24,771 nt of DNA from NCBI GenBank assembly GCA_051652785.1, contig JBOFUX010000015.1, positions 1-24,771 on the forward strand, in the 5' to 3' direction. Shown piece after piece: positions 1-7,654 of this stretch; the stretch's first letter is position 1, and the number at the start of each line of letters is the position of its first letter. The notes beneath the pieces are model-generated. The model had not been told where the DNA came from. It did not search any database and saw only the letters and a list, made by a program, of their open reading frames with translations. This DNA comes from JAGNZR01 sp051652785 (lineage in GTDB: Bacteria > Fusobacteriota > Fusobacteriia > Fusobacteriales > Fusobacteriaceae). A program made the translations under genes and the position numbers.

Positions 1-122
1 AAACAACATGATTGTTGTAATAATTATATATATTTTCATCATAATTTAACTCCAATTTTTACATTAATTTTAACATTTTTTTCTATTTGAGTCAATATCA
101 AAATTAGTAATTAAATATTGTG

Positions 123-150
123 TTGACATAAAAATAAAAAATGGTACTCT
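123..150 (+). promoter_or_regulatory. Probable promoter of the ribose operon
   Basis: A perfect TTGACA -35 box lies at 123-128. After a 16-nt spacer comes an extended -10 element, TG-G-TACTCT (TG at 142-143, hexamer 145-150). The hexamer alone is weak (3 of 6 consensus bases), so the TG extension probably matters. Transcription would start near 157, directly on the LacI-type operator and about 35 nt before the rbsR start codon. Confidence 0.6.
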
Positions 151-156
151 ATAAGA

Positions 157-168
157 GTAAACGGTTAC
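157..168. promoter_or_regulatory. LacI/RbsR-type operator
   Basis: GTAAACGGTTAC is palindromic at 10 of 12 positions around a central CG, the usual form of LacI-family operators. It covers the expected transcription start of rbsR, so the RbsR encoded next would repress its own operon. A second palindrome, TACTCT-ATA-AGAGTA (145-159), overlaps the -10 box and the operator's left edge. Its role is unknown. Confidence 0.6.
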
Positions 169-190
169 ACAAAGTCAAAAAGGGGGCTTT

Positions 191-1141
191 ATGACGATAA
201 AAGATATAGCAAAAAATTTAAACGTATCGACAGCAACTGTATCTAGAGCAATTAATGGAACGGGGAGAATAAAAAAAGAAACAAAAGAAACAATTTTAAA
301 TTATATTGAAAAGATAAGATATATTCCTAATACAATAGCAATAAATTTTTCTAAAAAAGAGAGTAGAGATATAGCTATAATTATTCCGGACATAGCCAAT
401 GTATTTTTTTCAAATTTAGTTAGTTCTGTGTGTAAAAGGTATAAGGATAAAAACTATAATATTGTTCTTTATAATACACTAGATAGTATAATTATCGAAA
501 GTGAAATAATTAAAAATATAGTAGGGAAAAGAGTTAATACTGTAATTATAGTTCCAGTTTTAAGTGATTATGAAGTAAATCCGTTGTTACCTATAATAGA
601 AGCTAAAATATCTTGTATTTTGCTAGATAGAGATTTAGAAAATATTAATGTGAATGGAGTATTTTTAAATAATTTTAGAGGCTCTTATGAAATAACAAAA
701 CAGCTTTTAAAGGAAGGGCACAGAGATATAGGAATTATAATAGGAAAAGAAAAGATAACCTCATCAGAAGAAAGATTAAGAGGTTACTTAGAGGCATTTA
801 AAGAATTTCAAATAAAAGTTAAAAAGAATAATATTTATAGAGGGGAATTTAATATAGAAAGTGGAGAAAAAGGAATTAAATATTTTTTTAAAAAAAATAT
901 AACAGCTTTTTATGCTATAAACAATCAGATATTTTTAGGAGCATTAAAAATATTAGCGAAAGAAAAAAAAGAAATAAGATTAAGTTGTTTTGAGAATATA
1001 GATATTTTAGATGTTTTAGGTTATGATGTTTTATCTTGTGAAATACCAATAGAGAAAATTGTAGATAGTTTAATTGAAATATTTGAAAAAAAAATAGAAG
1101 GAAAAATTTATATAGAACCAATATTAAAAATAAAAAAGTAG
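191..1141 (+). CDS. rbsR: LacI-family transcriptional repressor, probably the ribose operon regulator RbsR
   Basis: This 316-residue protein opens with a LacI-type helix-turn-helix: residues 2-25 contain IKDIAKNLNVSTATVSRAIN. A periplasmic-binding-protein-like effector domain follows (IAIIIPDIANVFFSNL at about 60-75). The family is usually 330-340 residues, so this one is slightly short. An AGGGGG ribosome binding site (181-186) supports the ATG at 191. It is the first gene of the ribose operon, nine bases before rbsK, with a LacI-type operator in its promoter. Autoregulated, ribose-relieved repression is therefore the natural reading. The effector is inferred from context; the family assignment is seen directly. 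Confidence 0.85.
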   Translation: MTIKDIAKNLNVSTATVSRAINGTGRIKKETKETILNYIEKIRYIPNTIAINFSKKESRDIAIIIPDIANVFFSNLVSSVCKRYKDKNYNIVLYNTLDSIIIESEIIKNIVGKRVNTVIIVPVLSDYEVNPLLPIIEAKISCILLDRDLENINVNGVFLNNFRGSYEITKQLLKEGHRDIGIIIGKEKITSSEERLRGYLEAFKEFQIKVKKNNIYRGEFNIESGEKGIKYFFKKNITAFYAINNQIFLGALKILAKEKKEIRLSCFENIDILDVLGYDVLSCEIPIEKIVDSLIEIFEKKIEGKIYIEPILKIKK

Positions 1142-1150
1142 GAGCTCATA

Positions 1151-2068
1151 ATGAAAAATATTATTGTAATTGGAAGTATAAACATGGATTTAGTAACACT
1201 GTGTGAAAGAGTGCCGAGAGGTGGAGAAACTCTTTTTGGAAAAGAATTTTTTCAAATTCCAGGAGGGAAAGGGGCAAATCAAGCTGTTGCCATGGGGAAA
1301 CTGGGTTCTCAAGTGACTATGCTTGGAAAAATAGGGAATGATATATTAGGAAAAGAACTATTACAAAGTATGAAAAAAAATGGCGTTAATATAGATAATA
1401 TTGAAAAAACTTCAGGTTCTTCAGGAATTGCAAAAATAATTGTAGAAAAGAATGGAGAAAATAGAATATTAGTTGTTCCAGGAGCGAATGGGAAAGTTGA
1501 TATAGAATATATTAATAGACATATAGAACTATTAAAAAAATCAGACTATATTGTTGCACAATTAGAAATTCCTATTGAAACTGTCAAATATGTTTTTAAT
1601 AAAGCTCATGAACTAAAAAAGATAACAATATTAAACCCTGCTCCTGCGATAGAATTAGATGATGAAATAATAAAGTATTCTGATTATATTATTCCTAATG
1701 AAACAGAATTAGAGATATTGTCGGGAGTGAAGATAACAGATGATGATTCGATAAAAATAGCAGCTAATATTTTAATAAAAAAAGGAGTAAAAAATCTTAT
1801 AATTACCTTAGGTAGCAAGGGCTCTAGAATAATAAATAAAGAATTAGATATATTTATTCCAGCACATAAAGTGACTGCCTTAGACACAACTGCAGCAGGA
1901 GATAGTTTCATTGGTGGTTTTTTAAATGGAATATCTTTAGGTTTATCTCTTAAAGAAGCCGTGGAAAGAGGCACTACAGTAGCAGGAATTTCAGTTACAA
2001 GAAGGGGGGCTCAAACGTCTTTACCAACATTAAAAGAAGTTTTAGAATATAAAGGAGAAAAAAGATGA
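1151..2068 (+). CDS. rbsK: Ribokinase
   Basis: This cytoplasmic PfkB-family sugar kinase phosphorylates D-ribose to ribose 5-phosphate with ATP. The 305-residue length matches the family. Visible motifs are the N-terminal GSINMDL, the sugar-binding GGKGANQA (38-45), NPAPA (162-166) and the C-terminal signature DTTAAGDSF (245-253), whose D251 is the expected catalytic base. The start has a TAGGAG ribosome binding site (1140-1145), and the stop overlaps the rbsD start in an ATGA junction, which suggests translational coupling. Position between rbsR and rbsD makes ribose, rather than another sugar, the likely substrate. Confidence 0.93.
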   Translation: MKNIIVIGSINMDLVTLCERVPRGGETLFGKEFFQIPGGKGANQAVAMGKLGSQVTMLGKIGNDILGKELLQSMKKNGVNIDNIEKTSGSSGIAKIIVEKNGENRILVVPGANGKVDIEYINRHIELLKKSDYIVAQLEIPIETVKYVFNKAHELKKITILNPAPAIELDDEIIKYSDYIIPNETELEILSGVKITDDDSIKIAANILIKKGVKNLIITLGSKGSRIINKELDIFIPAHKVTALDTTAAGDSFIGGFLNGISLGLSLKEAVERGTTVAGISVTRRGAQTSLPTLKEVLEYKGEKR

Positions 2069-2472
2069 AAAAAATAGGAATGCTGAATAGTGAACTCAGT
2101 TATGAAATATCAAAACTTGGGCATACACAACACATAACTCTTTGTGATGCGGGACTACCTATTCCTAAAACTGTAAAAAGAATAGATTTGGCAATAGTTA
2201 AGGGATTACCTAGTTTTTTAGAAGTTTTAAAACCAATTTTATTTGAAATGAAAATTGAAGAGATTATATTAGCCCATGAGATAGAAAAAATTAATTTTAA
2301 GATGTTAGAAGAGATTAAAAGTACATTTAAATTAAATAATATAGAAGTAAAAATTACAATGGTATCCCATGAGGAATTAAAAAAACTAACTCACACTAGT
2401 GAAGTAATTGTAAGAACAGGAGAATGTTCTCCCTATGCCAATATAATATTAAAATCAGGTGTTGTATTTTAA
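2065..2472 (+). CDS. rbsD: D-ribose pyranase
   Basis: RbsD interconverts the pyranose and furanose forms of ribose so that ribokinase receives its substrate. The 135 residues are close to the usual 139. The N-terminus carries the family pattern with the catalytic His20 (LGHTQHITLCDAGLPIP, 18-34), and the C-terminus ends in VRTGECSPYANIILKSGVVF, also characteristic. The ATG overlaps the rbsK stop by 4 nt. The protein is expected to be cytoplasmic and multimeric. Confidence 0.93.
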   Translation: MKKIGMLNSELSYEISKLGHTQHITLCDAGLPIPKTVKRIDLAIVKGLPSFLEVLKPILFEMKIEEIILAHEIEKINFKMLEEIKSTFKLNNIEVKITMVSHEELKKLTHTSEVIVRTGECSPYANIILKSGVVF

Positions 2473-2494
2473 AAGACTAGGGGGTGTTTATAAA

Positions 2495-3985
2495 ATGGAT
2501 AAAAAATTAGTATTAGAGATGAAGGATATAGTGAAAACATTCCCAGGAGTTAAAGCTCTAGATAGAGCAAGTCTTAACGTATATAAAGGACGAGTAATGG
2601 CTCTTATGGGAGAGAATGGAGCTGGGAAATCAACGTTAATGAAAATAATGACAGGAATTTATGAGAAAGATTCAGGCGAAATACGATATAATAAAGAAAA
2701 AAGAGTATTTAAAGATTCTAAAGATTCTCAAATTGCCGGGATAGCAATAATACATCAAGAATTAAATTTAATTTCAGAACTTAGTATAACAGAAAATATT
2801 TTTTTAGGAAGAGAATTGACTAATTCATGGGGCAAAATAGATTGGAACCTTATGCACAAAGAAGCTAAAGAAATATTAGAGATTATAAATGTTTTTGAAA
2901 GTGAAAAAAAACTAATAAAAGAATTGTCAATAGGGACTATGCAATTGGTAGAAATAGCAAAAGCTCTTTCTCAAAATGCGAAACTTATTGTTATGGACGA
3001 ACCTACTGATGCATTAACGGATAAAGAGACAGAAAGTTTATTTAAGGTTATAAAAAAATTAAAAAAAGAAGGGAAAAGTATAGTTTATATTTCTCATAGA
3101 CTAAAAGAAATTTCACAAATTTGTGATGATATTACAATATTGAGAGATGGAAAATTTGTTTGTGAAGCAGAAGTAAAAAACATTGATGAAAATTTTATAA
3201 TTGAAAAAATGGTAGGAAGAACTTTAAGTGAACAATTCCCATATGTGAAAGTGAAACTAGGACAAGAGGTTTTAAGAATAGAAAATTTAAATGGAGAAAA
3301 AGTTAAAAATAGTAGTTTTATTATTCGAGAAGGAGAAGTTCTAGGTTTTTCAGGACTTATGGGCTCAGGTAGAACTGAGCTTGCAAGAACAATATATGGG
3401 TATAATAAAAGTAATTCTGGAAAAATTTTTATAAATAATAAAGAAGTAAAAATAAACTCCCCTAGTGATGGAGTAAAAAATGGAATTGCCTATGTTTCAG
3501 AAGATAGAAAAGGAGATGGATTGATACTTGAGTTAAGTGTTCTGGAAAATATGACACTTTCCTCTTTAAATAAAATTTCCTCATATTTTAAAATAAATAA
3601 AAAAAAAGAGATTTTAGAAGTTGAAGATTATATAAAAAAATTTAATATAAAAACACCACATATAAAACAAATAATAAAAAAATTAAGTGGTGGAAATCAG
3701 CAGAAAGTTGCAATTGCAAAAGCGCTGTTGACTAATCCTAAGGTACTTATATTAGATGAACCAACAAGAGGTGTAGATGTAGGAGCGAAGAAAGAAATTT
3801 ATGACGTCATTAACAAATTAAAAAAAGAAGGACTCAGCATAATAATAATCTCTTCTGAAATGCCAGAAATATTAGGATTAAGTGATAGGATATTAGTACT
3901 TCATGAACAAAAAATAATGAATGATTTGTCAATAAAAGAAGCAACTCAAGAAAAAATAATGAGAAACGCTGTAGGGGTGAAATAA
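2495..3985 (+). CDS. rbsA: Ribose ABC transporter ATP-binding protein with two nucleotide-binding domains
   Basis: This 496-residue duplicated ATPase powers ribose import through RbsC. The first domain has Walker A GENGAGKST (39-47), a family-typical altered signature LSIGTMQ (144-150) and Walker B LIVMDEP (164-170). The second has a degenerate P-loop GLMGSGRTE (287-295, no GKS/T, normal for RbsA), signature LSGGNQQ (397-403) and LILDEPTRGVDVG (418-430). I chose the ATG at 2495 because AGGGGG lies at 2479-2484. The frame stays open to a GTG at 2459, inside rbsD, but that site lacks a ribosome binding site. The stop overlaps the rbsC start by one base. Confidence 0.93.
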   Translation: MDKKLVLEMKDIVKTFPGVKALDRASLNVYKGRVMALMGENGAGKSTLMKIMTGIYEKDSGEIRYNKEKRVFKDSKDSQIAGIAIIHQELNLISELSITENIFLGRELTNSWGKIDWNLMHKEAKEILEIINVFESEKKLIKELSIGTMQLVEIAKALSQNAKLIVMDEPTDALTDKETESLFKVIKKLKKEGKSIVYISHRLKEISQICDDITILRDGKFVCEAEVKNIDENFIIEKMVGRTLSEQFPYVKVKLGQEVLRIENLNGEKVKNSSFIIREGEVLGFSGLMGSGRTELARTIYGYNKSNSGKIFINNKEVKINSPSDGVKNGIAYVSEDRKGDGLILELSVLENMTLSSLNKISSYFKINKKKEILEVEDYIKKFNIKTPHIKQIIKKLSGGNQQKVAIAKALLTNPKVLILDEPTRGVDVGAKKEIYDVINKLKKEGLSIIIISSEMPEILGLSDRILVLHEQKIMNDLSIKEATQEKIMRNAVGVK

Positions 3986-4911
3986 TGATTAAAAAAATAT
4001 GGAACAATAAACCACTAATAGGATTAATTTTATTTTCAATAATAGTTTCAATAATAAATCCAAGATTTATAAGCATACCTAATATAATGAATGTATTGAG
4101 ACAAACTTCTGTAAATTCAGTAATTGCTATCGGAATGACGTTAATCATATTAACAGGTGGAATAGACCTTTCAGTAGGTTCTGTATTAGCTTTTTGTGGA
4201 GCTCTTATGGGAAGTTTAATAGGCACAGGGGTAAATCCAGCTATTGCGATAATTTTATCAATCATTTTAGGGGGAGTATTTGGACTTGCAAATGGAGTCC
4301 TAGTTTCTAAATATAAGTTACAACCGTTTATAGTAACATTAGTAACAATGACACTGCTTAGGGGGGCTACTCTTGTTTTTACTAAGGGAAAACCTATTTC
4401 AATCCCAAATGGTGGAAATTTTTTTGATAATATAGGTGGAGGATATATTTTTAATATACCTGTTCCAATCTATATAATGTTAGTTTTTTTTATAATTATA
4501 AATTATATTTTAAATAATACAAAATTTGGAAGATATGTGTATGCAGTAGGTGGAAATGAAGAAGCAACAAAATTATCAGGAATAAATACAGATAAAATTA
4601 AAATTTATGTTTATGGTTTGGGAGGATTATTTGCTGCATTAGCTGGCGTAATAGTGAGTTCTAGATTAGGCTCAGCTCAGCCAACTGCAGGGACAGGATA
4701 TGAATTAGATGCTATAGCAGCAGTTGTTTTAGGAGGTACTTCTCTTTCTGGAGGATATGGAAAAATTGCTGGAACAGCGTTAGGAGCAGTAATAATAGGT
4801 GTTTTAGCCAATGCTTTAAATTTATTAGATGTTTCATCTTATTATCAAATGATGGTAAAAGCTTTGGTAATACTAATTGCAGTCTCGATAGATAAAAAAT
4901 CAAAAAAATAA
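3985..4911 (+). CDS. rbsC: Ribose ABC transporter permease
   Basis: A 308-residue polytopic inner-membrane protein of the BPD_transp_2 class, the channel partner of RbsA and RbsB. The conserved block GMTLIILTGGIDLSVGSV sits at about residues 48-65, and the late block AAVVLGGTSLSGGYGKIAGT contains the cytoplasmic loop typical of ribose/galactose permeases. Roughly eight to ten hydrophobic segments are visible. The start overlaps the rbsA stop by one base (TAATG). In the usual gene order rbsB would follow directly. Here it lies 1.65 kb downstream, behind two unrelated genes. Confidence 0.93.
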   Translation: MIKKIWNNKPLIGLILFSIIVSIINPRFISIPNIMNVLRQTSVNSVIAIGMTLIILTGGIDLSVGSVLAFCGALMGSLIGTGVNPAIAIILSIILGGVFGLANGVLVSKYKLQPFIVTLVTMTLLRGATLVFTKGKPISIPNGGNFFDNIGGGYIFNIPVPIYIMLVFFIIINYILNNTKFGRYVYAVGGNEEATKLSGINTDKIKIYVYGLGGLFAALAGVIVSSRLGSAQPTAGTGYELDAIAAVVLGGTSLSGGYGKIAGTALGAVIIGVLANALNLLDVSSYYQMMVKALVILIAVSIDKKSKK

Positions 4912-4973
4912 TTGAAAAAAGTAGCTATTAAATCAAACTATATTTGTGTCTTAATATTAAAAATTATATTATA

Positions 4974-5010
4974 ACAACTATATTTTAAACTTTAGATAAA
5001 ATATAGTTGT
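4974..5010. repeat. Perfect 14-bp inverted repeat after rbsC
   Basis: ACAACTATATTTTA (4974-4987) and its exact reverse complement (4997-5010) enclose a 9-nt loop. No T-run follows (CTAACTAATT), so it is a poor intrinsic terminator on the plus strand. It could instead protect the rbsRKDAC mRNA 3' end, partly attenuate read-through, or be a remnant of a small mobile element. Of these I can only show the stem itself. Confidence 0.6.
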
Positions 5011-5035
5011 CTAACTAATTAGAATATTCTTTAAT
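5007..5035 (+). promoter_or_regulatory. Possible internal promoter before the inserted gene pair
   Basis: TTGTCT (5007-5012) and TTTAAT (5030-5035) are separated by 17 nt. The -35 box matches consensus at 4 of 6 bases and the -10 at 5 of 6. In DNA this AT-rich, chance matches are common, so this is only a candidate. If real, it would let the two extra genes and rbsB be transcribed without the rbsR promoter. Confidence 0.3.
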
Positions 5036-5081
5036 TATATTTAAGAATAAAAATATATTATAGAAAAAATAAAATTCTTAA
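5026..5081 (+). promoter_or_regulatory. Three complementary leader segments able to form alternative hairpins
   Basis: The middle segment TTTAAGAAT (5040-5048) is complementary to ATTCTTTAA (5026-5034; 8 of 9 pairs). It is also complementary to ATTCTTAA (5074-5081; perfect 8 pairs with TTAAGAAT). The two hairpins exclude each other. The downstream one ends four bases before the AGGAG ribosome binding site (5086-5090). This layout could control translation of the next gene, but the stems are AT-rich and weak, and chance cannot be excluded. Confidence 0.3.
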
Positions 5082-5103
5082 TTATAGGAGCAAATTATAT
5101 TTT

Positions 5104-6051
5104 ATGAAACATTTAATAAAAAATTTAAAACTTGGGAAACTTTTTTTATCCTCTAGCTATATTCTTAAAGAAATTCATAAAAATTTAGAGCAAGATTTTT
5201 ATAAGTTTTCTTTTAAAGACGAAATTTCTTTTGATTTTAAAAATAACAATAGCTATTCAAAAACTTTTAAGAAAAATTTTTTTACTCTATTAATGATTTC
5301 AATACTTATAGAGGCTAAACTTCCTAAAGATAAAATAGTGAGTTATGGAAAAATAATCATTCTCCTCAGACAAATAGTAACTTCAACAGATAATATTATT
5401 GATAGGGAGGAAAAAGGTAGTATTACGTTTAAAAGTTTAAATAATATTATTGTTAAAAATAATTTTTTATCTTTAATATGTCAAGATTTATTAACGAAAG
5501 AATGTTTAAAAATTTCCAATGGAGATTCAAATATTAGTAATTTAATATTTGAAGAGCTTTATTCTATTGCTTTTAGTGAAAGTTTAAGAGATTCAGATTT
5601 ATACGATACTTATCCTAGCTCAGACTATATTTTAAAGAAAATACATAGTGGAATAGGGGGAAAACTTTTAGAAATAAGTTTAGTTGTTCCAAAATTTATT
5701 GAAAAAAATTCATTACTTGATAAATATTCTTTAGCTCTATATGAGATCGGAATGAGCCTTCAGGCTATTGATGATTTATTTGATGTTCAAGAAGATTTGA
5801 TTTCTTCTAAGATAAATTTAGCTCTAAGTAAATTTTTAGAAAAAAATAAAAAAATTAAATTAGATAACTTTATTAAATTCGATAGTAGTTTTTCTATTAA
5901 TTATTTAGAAGAAGTTATAGAAACTGCGTTTCATGGTTTTTCAATACTAAAAGATAATGGATTTCCTATATCTCATAATGATGCTAAACAATTGTTAAAA
6001 AAATTGTTTAAACTGAGAGGACTAGAAGAATATGTTAAAATTATTAATTAA
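5104..6051 (+). CDS. Divergent polyprenyl-synthase-family (isoprenoid synthase fold) protein
   Basis: This 315-residue, mostly helical protein resembles trans-isoprenyl diphosphate synthases. The clearest match is the second aspartate-rich motif, MSLQAIDDLFDVQED (217-231, with D223, D224 and D227). The first motif is reduced to TDNIIDREE (95-103; D96 and D100). The GGKRxRP diphosphate-binding motif usually found near residue 50 is not recognisable; SKTFKKNFF (52-60) occupies that place. HSGIGGKLLE (181-190) may stand for the KTG/L region. I assign the fold but not a product: it may be a prenyl transferase, a terpene synthase or a non-catalytic relative. The AGGAG at 5086-5090 is an unusually long 13 nt from the ATG, and no better start is visible. 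The gene is richer in T than the rbs genes, which hints at separate origin. Confidence 0.6.
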   Translation: MKHLIKNLKLGKLFLSSSYILKEIHKNLEQDFYKFSFKDEISFDFKNNNSYSKTFKKNFFTLLMISILIEAKLPKDKIVSYGKIIILLRQIVTSTDNIIDREEKGSITFKSLNNIIVKNNFLSLICQDLLTKECLKISNGDSNISNLIFEELYSIAFSESLRDSDLYDTYPSSDYILKKIHSGIGGKLLEISLVVPKFIEKNSLLDKYSLALYEIGMSLQAIDDLFDVQEDLISSKINLALSKFLEKNKKIKLDNFIKFDSSFSINYLEEVIETAFHGFSILKDNGFPISHNDAKQLLKKLFKLRGLEEYVKIIN

Positions 6052-6532
6052 TAAATATTTTAAGAAAATAAATAATATTATATTATTTATTTATATATTT
6101 TTTATTTTATCATCAAGTAGTTTTTCACTCTCAGATCCATATATAGGGTATTGGATAATGCCAGATAAAAAAGTTGTTATTGAGATTCAAAAAAAAAACT
6201 CTGAATATTTGGGATATGTTCGTTGGTTAAAAGAACTTACCTATCCTAAAAATGATAAAATGGCAGGAATAGAGCAAACAGATAGAAATAATCCTAAAGT
6301 TTCATTAAGTAAGAGAAAAATTTTAGATTTACAAGTTGTTGGAGGTTTTAAATTAAATTTGAAAGTAAATAAACTTGTTGGTGGTTGGATTTATGATTCG
6401 TGGAACGGAAGAATGTATTACGGTTCTGTAAAATATATAAATAATAACTCTTTAGAATTACGGGGATCATTGGATAAATGGGGATTTTTAGGCTACTCTA
6501 TGATTGTTAAAAGAGTTAAATTTATTTTATAA
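6032..6532 (+). CDS. Secreted DUF2147-family protein
   Basis: This 166-residue protein has a signal peptide: a basic start (KLLINKYFKK) and a hydrophobic stretch at about 16-27, followed by SSSSFS. The mature part matches DUF2147, with GYWIMPDKKVVIEIQ near its start, then LGYVRWLKE, RKILDLQVVGGFK and GGWIYDSWNGRMYYGSVKY, ending in an RG-containing strand (LELRGSLDKWGFLGYSMIVKRV). The family is a small periplasmic or secreted beta-rich fold of unknown function. Its start lies 20 nt inside the previous gene, with a GAGAGG at 6015-6020, so the two genes are probably translationally coupled. rbsB begins 28 nt after its stop. Confidence 0.7.
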   Translation: MLKLLINKYFKKINNIILFIYIFFILSSSSFSLSDPYIGYWIMPDKKVVIEIQKKNSEYLGYVRWLKELTYPKNDKMAGIEQTDRNNPKVSLSKRKILDLQVVGGFKLNLKVNKLVGGWIYDSWNGRMYYGSVKYINNNSLELRGSLDKWGFLGYSMIVKRVKFIL

Positions 6533-6560
6533 AAAATAATAAAAAATAAGGAGAACATTT

Positions 6561-7433
6561 ATGAAAAAAAACTTTATGATACTAGGATTAATATTTAGTT
6601 TATTTACAGTTTCACAAGGAGCAGGAAAGCTAGGGTTAGTAGTTTCTACTCAAGATAATCCATTTTTTGTAACATTGAAAGAGGGTGCTGAGAAAAAAGC
6701 TAAAGAATTAGGATATGATTTAGTTGTTTTAGATTCTCAAAATGACCCGTCGAAAGAACTAGGAAATGTAGAAGATTTATTAGTAAAAGGGATAGATGTT
6801 TTATTAATTAATCCAACTGATTCAGATGCAGTGGGAGCAGCGATTAAAGCAGCAAATAGAGCGAAAGTTCCAGTGGTAACATTAGATAGAGGGGCTAATA
6901 GTGGGAAAGTAGCTTCCCATGTAGCCTCAGATAACACTGCCGGTGGTTTTTTAGCAGGAGAATTTTTAGTAGAAAAATTAGATGGAAAAGGAAAAATAGT
7001 TGAATTAGAAGGAATTCCAGGAACTACTGCTGCGAGATATAGGGGGAAAGGATTTAATGAAGCTATAACAGGAAAGTTAGAGGTAGTATCAAGACAAACA
7101 GCAGATTTTGACAGAACTAAAGGGCTTACTGTTATGGAAAATATTCTTCAGGCTCAATCGGAAGTGAATGGAATTTTTGCTCATAATGATGAAATGGCAT
7201 TGGGAGCTTTAAGAGCAGTACAATCTTCAGGAAGAAAAAATATTATAATAATTGGATTTGATGCAACATCTGATGCAATGAAATCAGTGGAAAATGGTGG
7301 GCTCACAGGAACTGTAGCACAAAAACCATTGAAAATAGGTTATGTAGGTGTAGAAATAGCAGATAAAATAATAAAAAAAGAGAAAATAGAGGCTAACATA
7401 CCAATTGAATTGGAATTGATAATAAAAAAATAG
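6561..7433 (+). CDS. rbsB: Ribose ABC transporter substrate-binding protein
   Basis: A 290-residue periplasmic sugar-binding protein (family length about 296). It has an N-terminal signal peptide (about 1-20, KKNFMILGLIFSLFTVSQG) with no lipobox cysteine, so it should be soluble in the periplasm. The mature start GKLGLVVSTQDNPFFVTLKEG and later blocks INPTDSDAV, VVTLDRGAN, GIFAHNDEMALGA and IIGFDAT are typical RbsB. The AAGGAG ribosome binding site lies 8-9 bases before the ATG. The 28-nt gap to the DUF2147 gene leaves no room for a separate promoter, so it is co-transcribed with the inserted pair. The operon terminator follows. Confidence 0.92.
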   Translation: MKKNFMILGLIFSLFTVSQGAGKLGLVVSTQDNPFFVTLKEGAEKKAKELGYDLVVLDSQNDPSKELGNVEDLLVKGIDVLLINPTDSDAVGAAIKAANRAKVPVVTLDRGANSGKVASHVASDNTAGGFLAGEFLVEKLDGKGKIVELEGIPGTTAARYRGKGFNEAITGKLEVVSRQTADFDRTKGLTVMENILQAQSEVNGIFAHNDEMALGALRAVQSSGRKNIIIIGFDATSDAMKSVENGGLTGTVAQKPLKIGYVGVEIADKIIKKEKIEANIPIELELIIKK

Positions 7434-7468
7434 TGAGTAAAAGTAAAATATAAAAAATAAGTTAAATT

Positions 7469-7506
7469 AAAAAATATTATAAAGTTAAATTTATAATATT
7501 TTTTTT
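7469..7506 (+). terminator. Intrinsic terminator of the ribose operon
   Basis: A perfect 15-bp stem (7469-7483 with 7490-7504) encloses the loop GTTAAA. The descending arm ends in eight T residues (7499-7506). It lies 35 nt after the rbsB stop. The stem is all A and T. Confidence 0.8.
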
Positions 7507-7582
7507 AAATTAAAAATTAAACTAAAATTTAAAAATTAATATTTATATTTTTTAAAAAAATATAAAATTAAGATAAAACTGT

Positions 7583-7611
7583 TTGTTTTTATAAATAAAG
7601 TTATGTATACT
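7583..7611 (+). promoter_or_regulatory. Promoter of the aminotransferase-gntR transcript, with a GTATAC core
   Basis: TTGTTT (7583-7588), 17 nt, then TATACT (7606-7611; 5 of 6 consensus bases). The -10 overlaps TGTATAC (7604-7610), the same 7-mer found at the start of the oad-cit operon (9737-9743). This hints that the downstream GntR protein controls both. Confidence 0.5.
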
Positions 7612-7654
7612 AAGAGATATAGAAAATTGAATAAAAAAATTGGAGGTATTTAAA

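Noticed and set aside
1..18. Short inverted repeat ACAACA/TGTTGT at the left edge
   Set aside because: A six-base stem with no T-run. It could be part of an upstream terminator, but the window does not show enough.
2459..2494. Upstream GTG start for rbsA inside rbsD
   Set aside because: No ribosome binding site, while AGGGGG stands before ATG 2495 and the protein then begins as other RbsA proteins do.
3834..4265. 143-codon open frame antisense to the rbsA-rbsC junction
   Set aside because: It lies opposite two clearly coding genes, has no ribosome binding site and no family resemblance, and follows from AT-rich codon bias.
4912..5103. Insertion sequence or MITE at the rbsC-synthase gap
   Set aside because: The inverted repeat is there, but I found no target-site duplication, no second copy in the window and no transposase.
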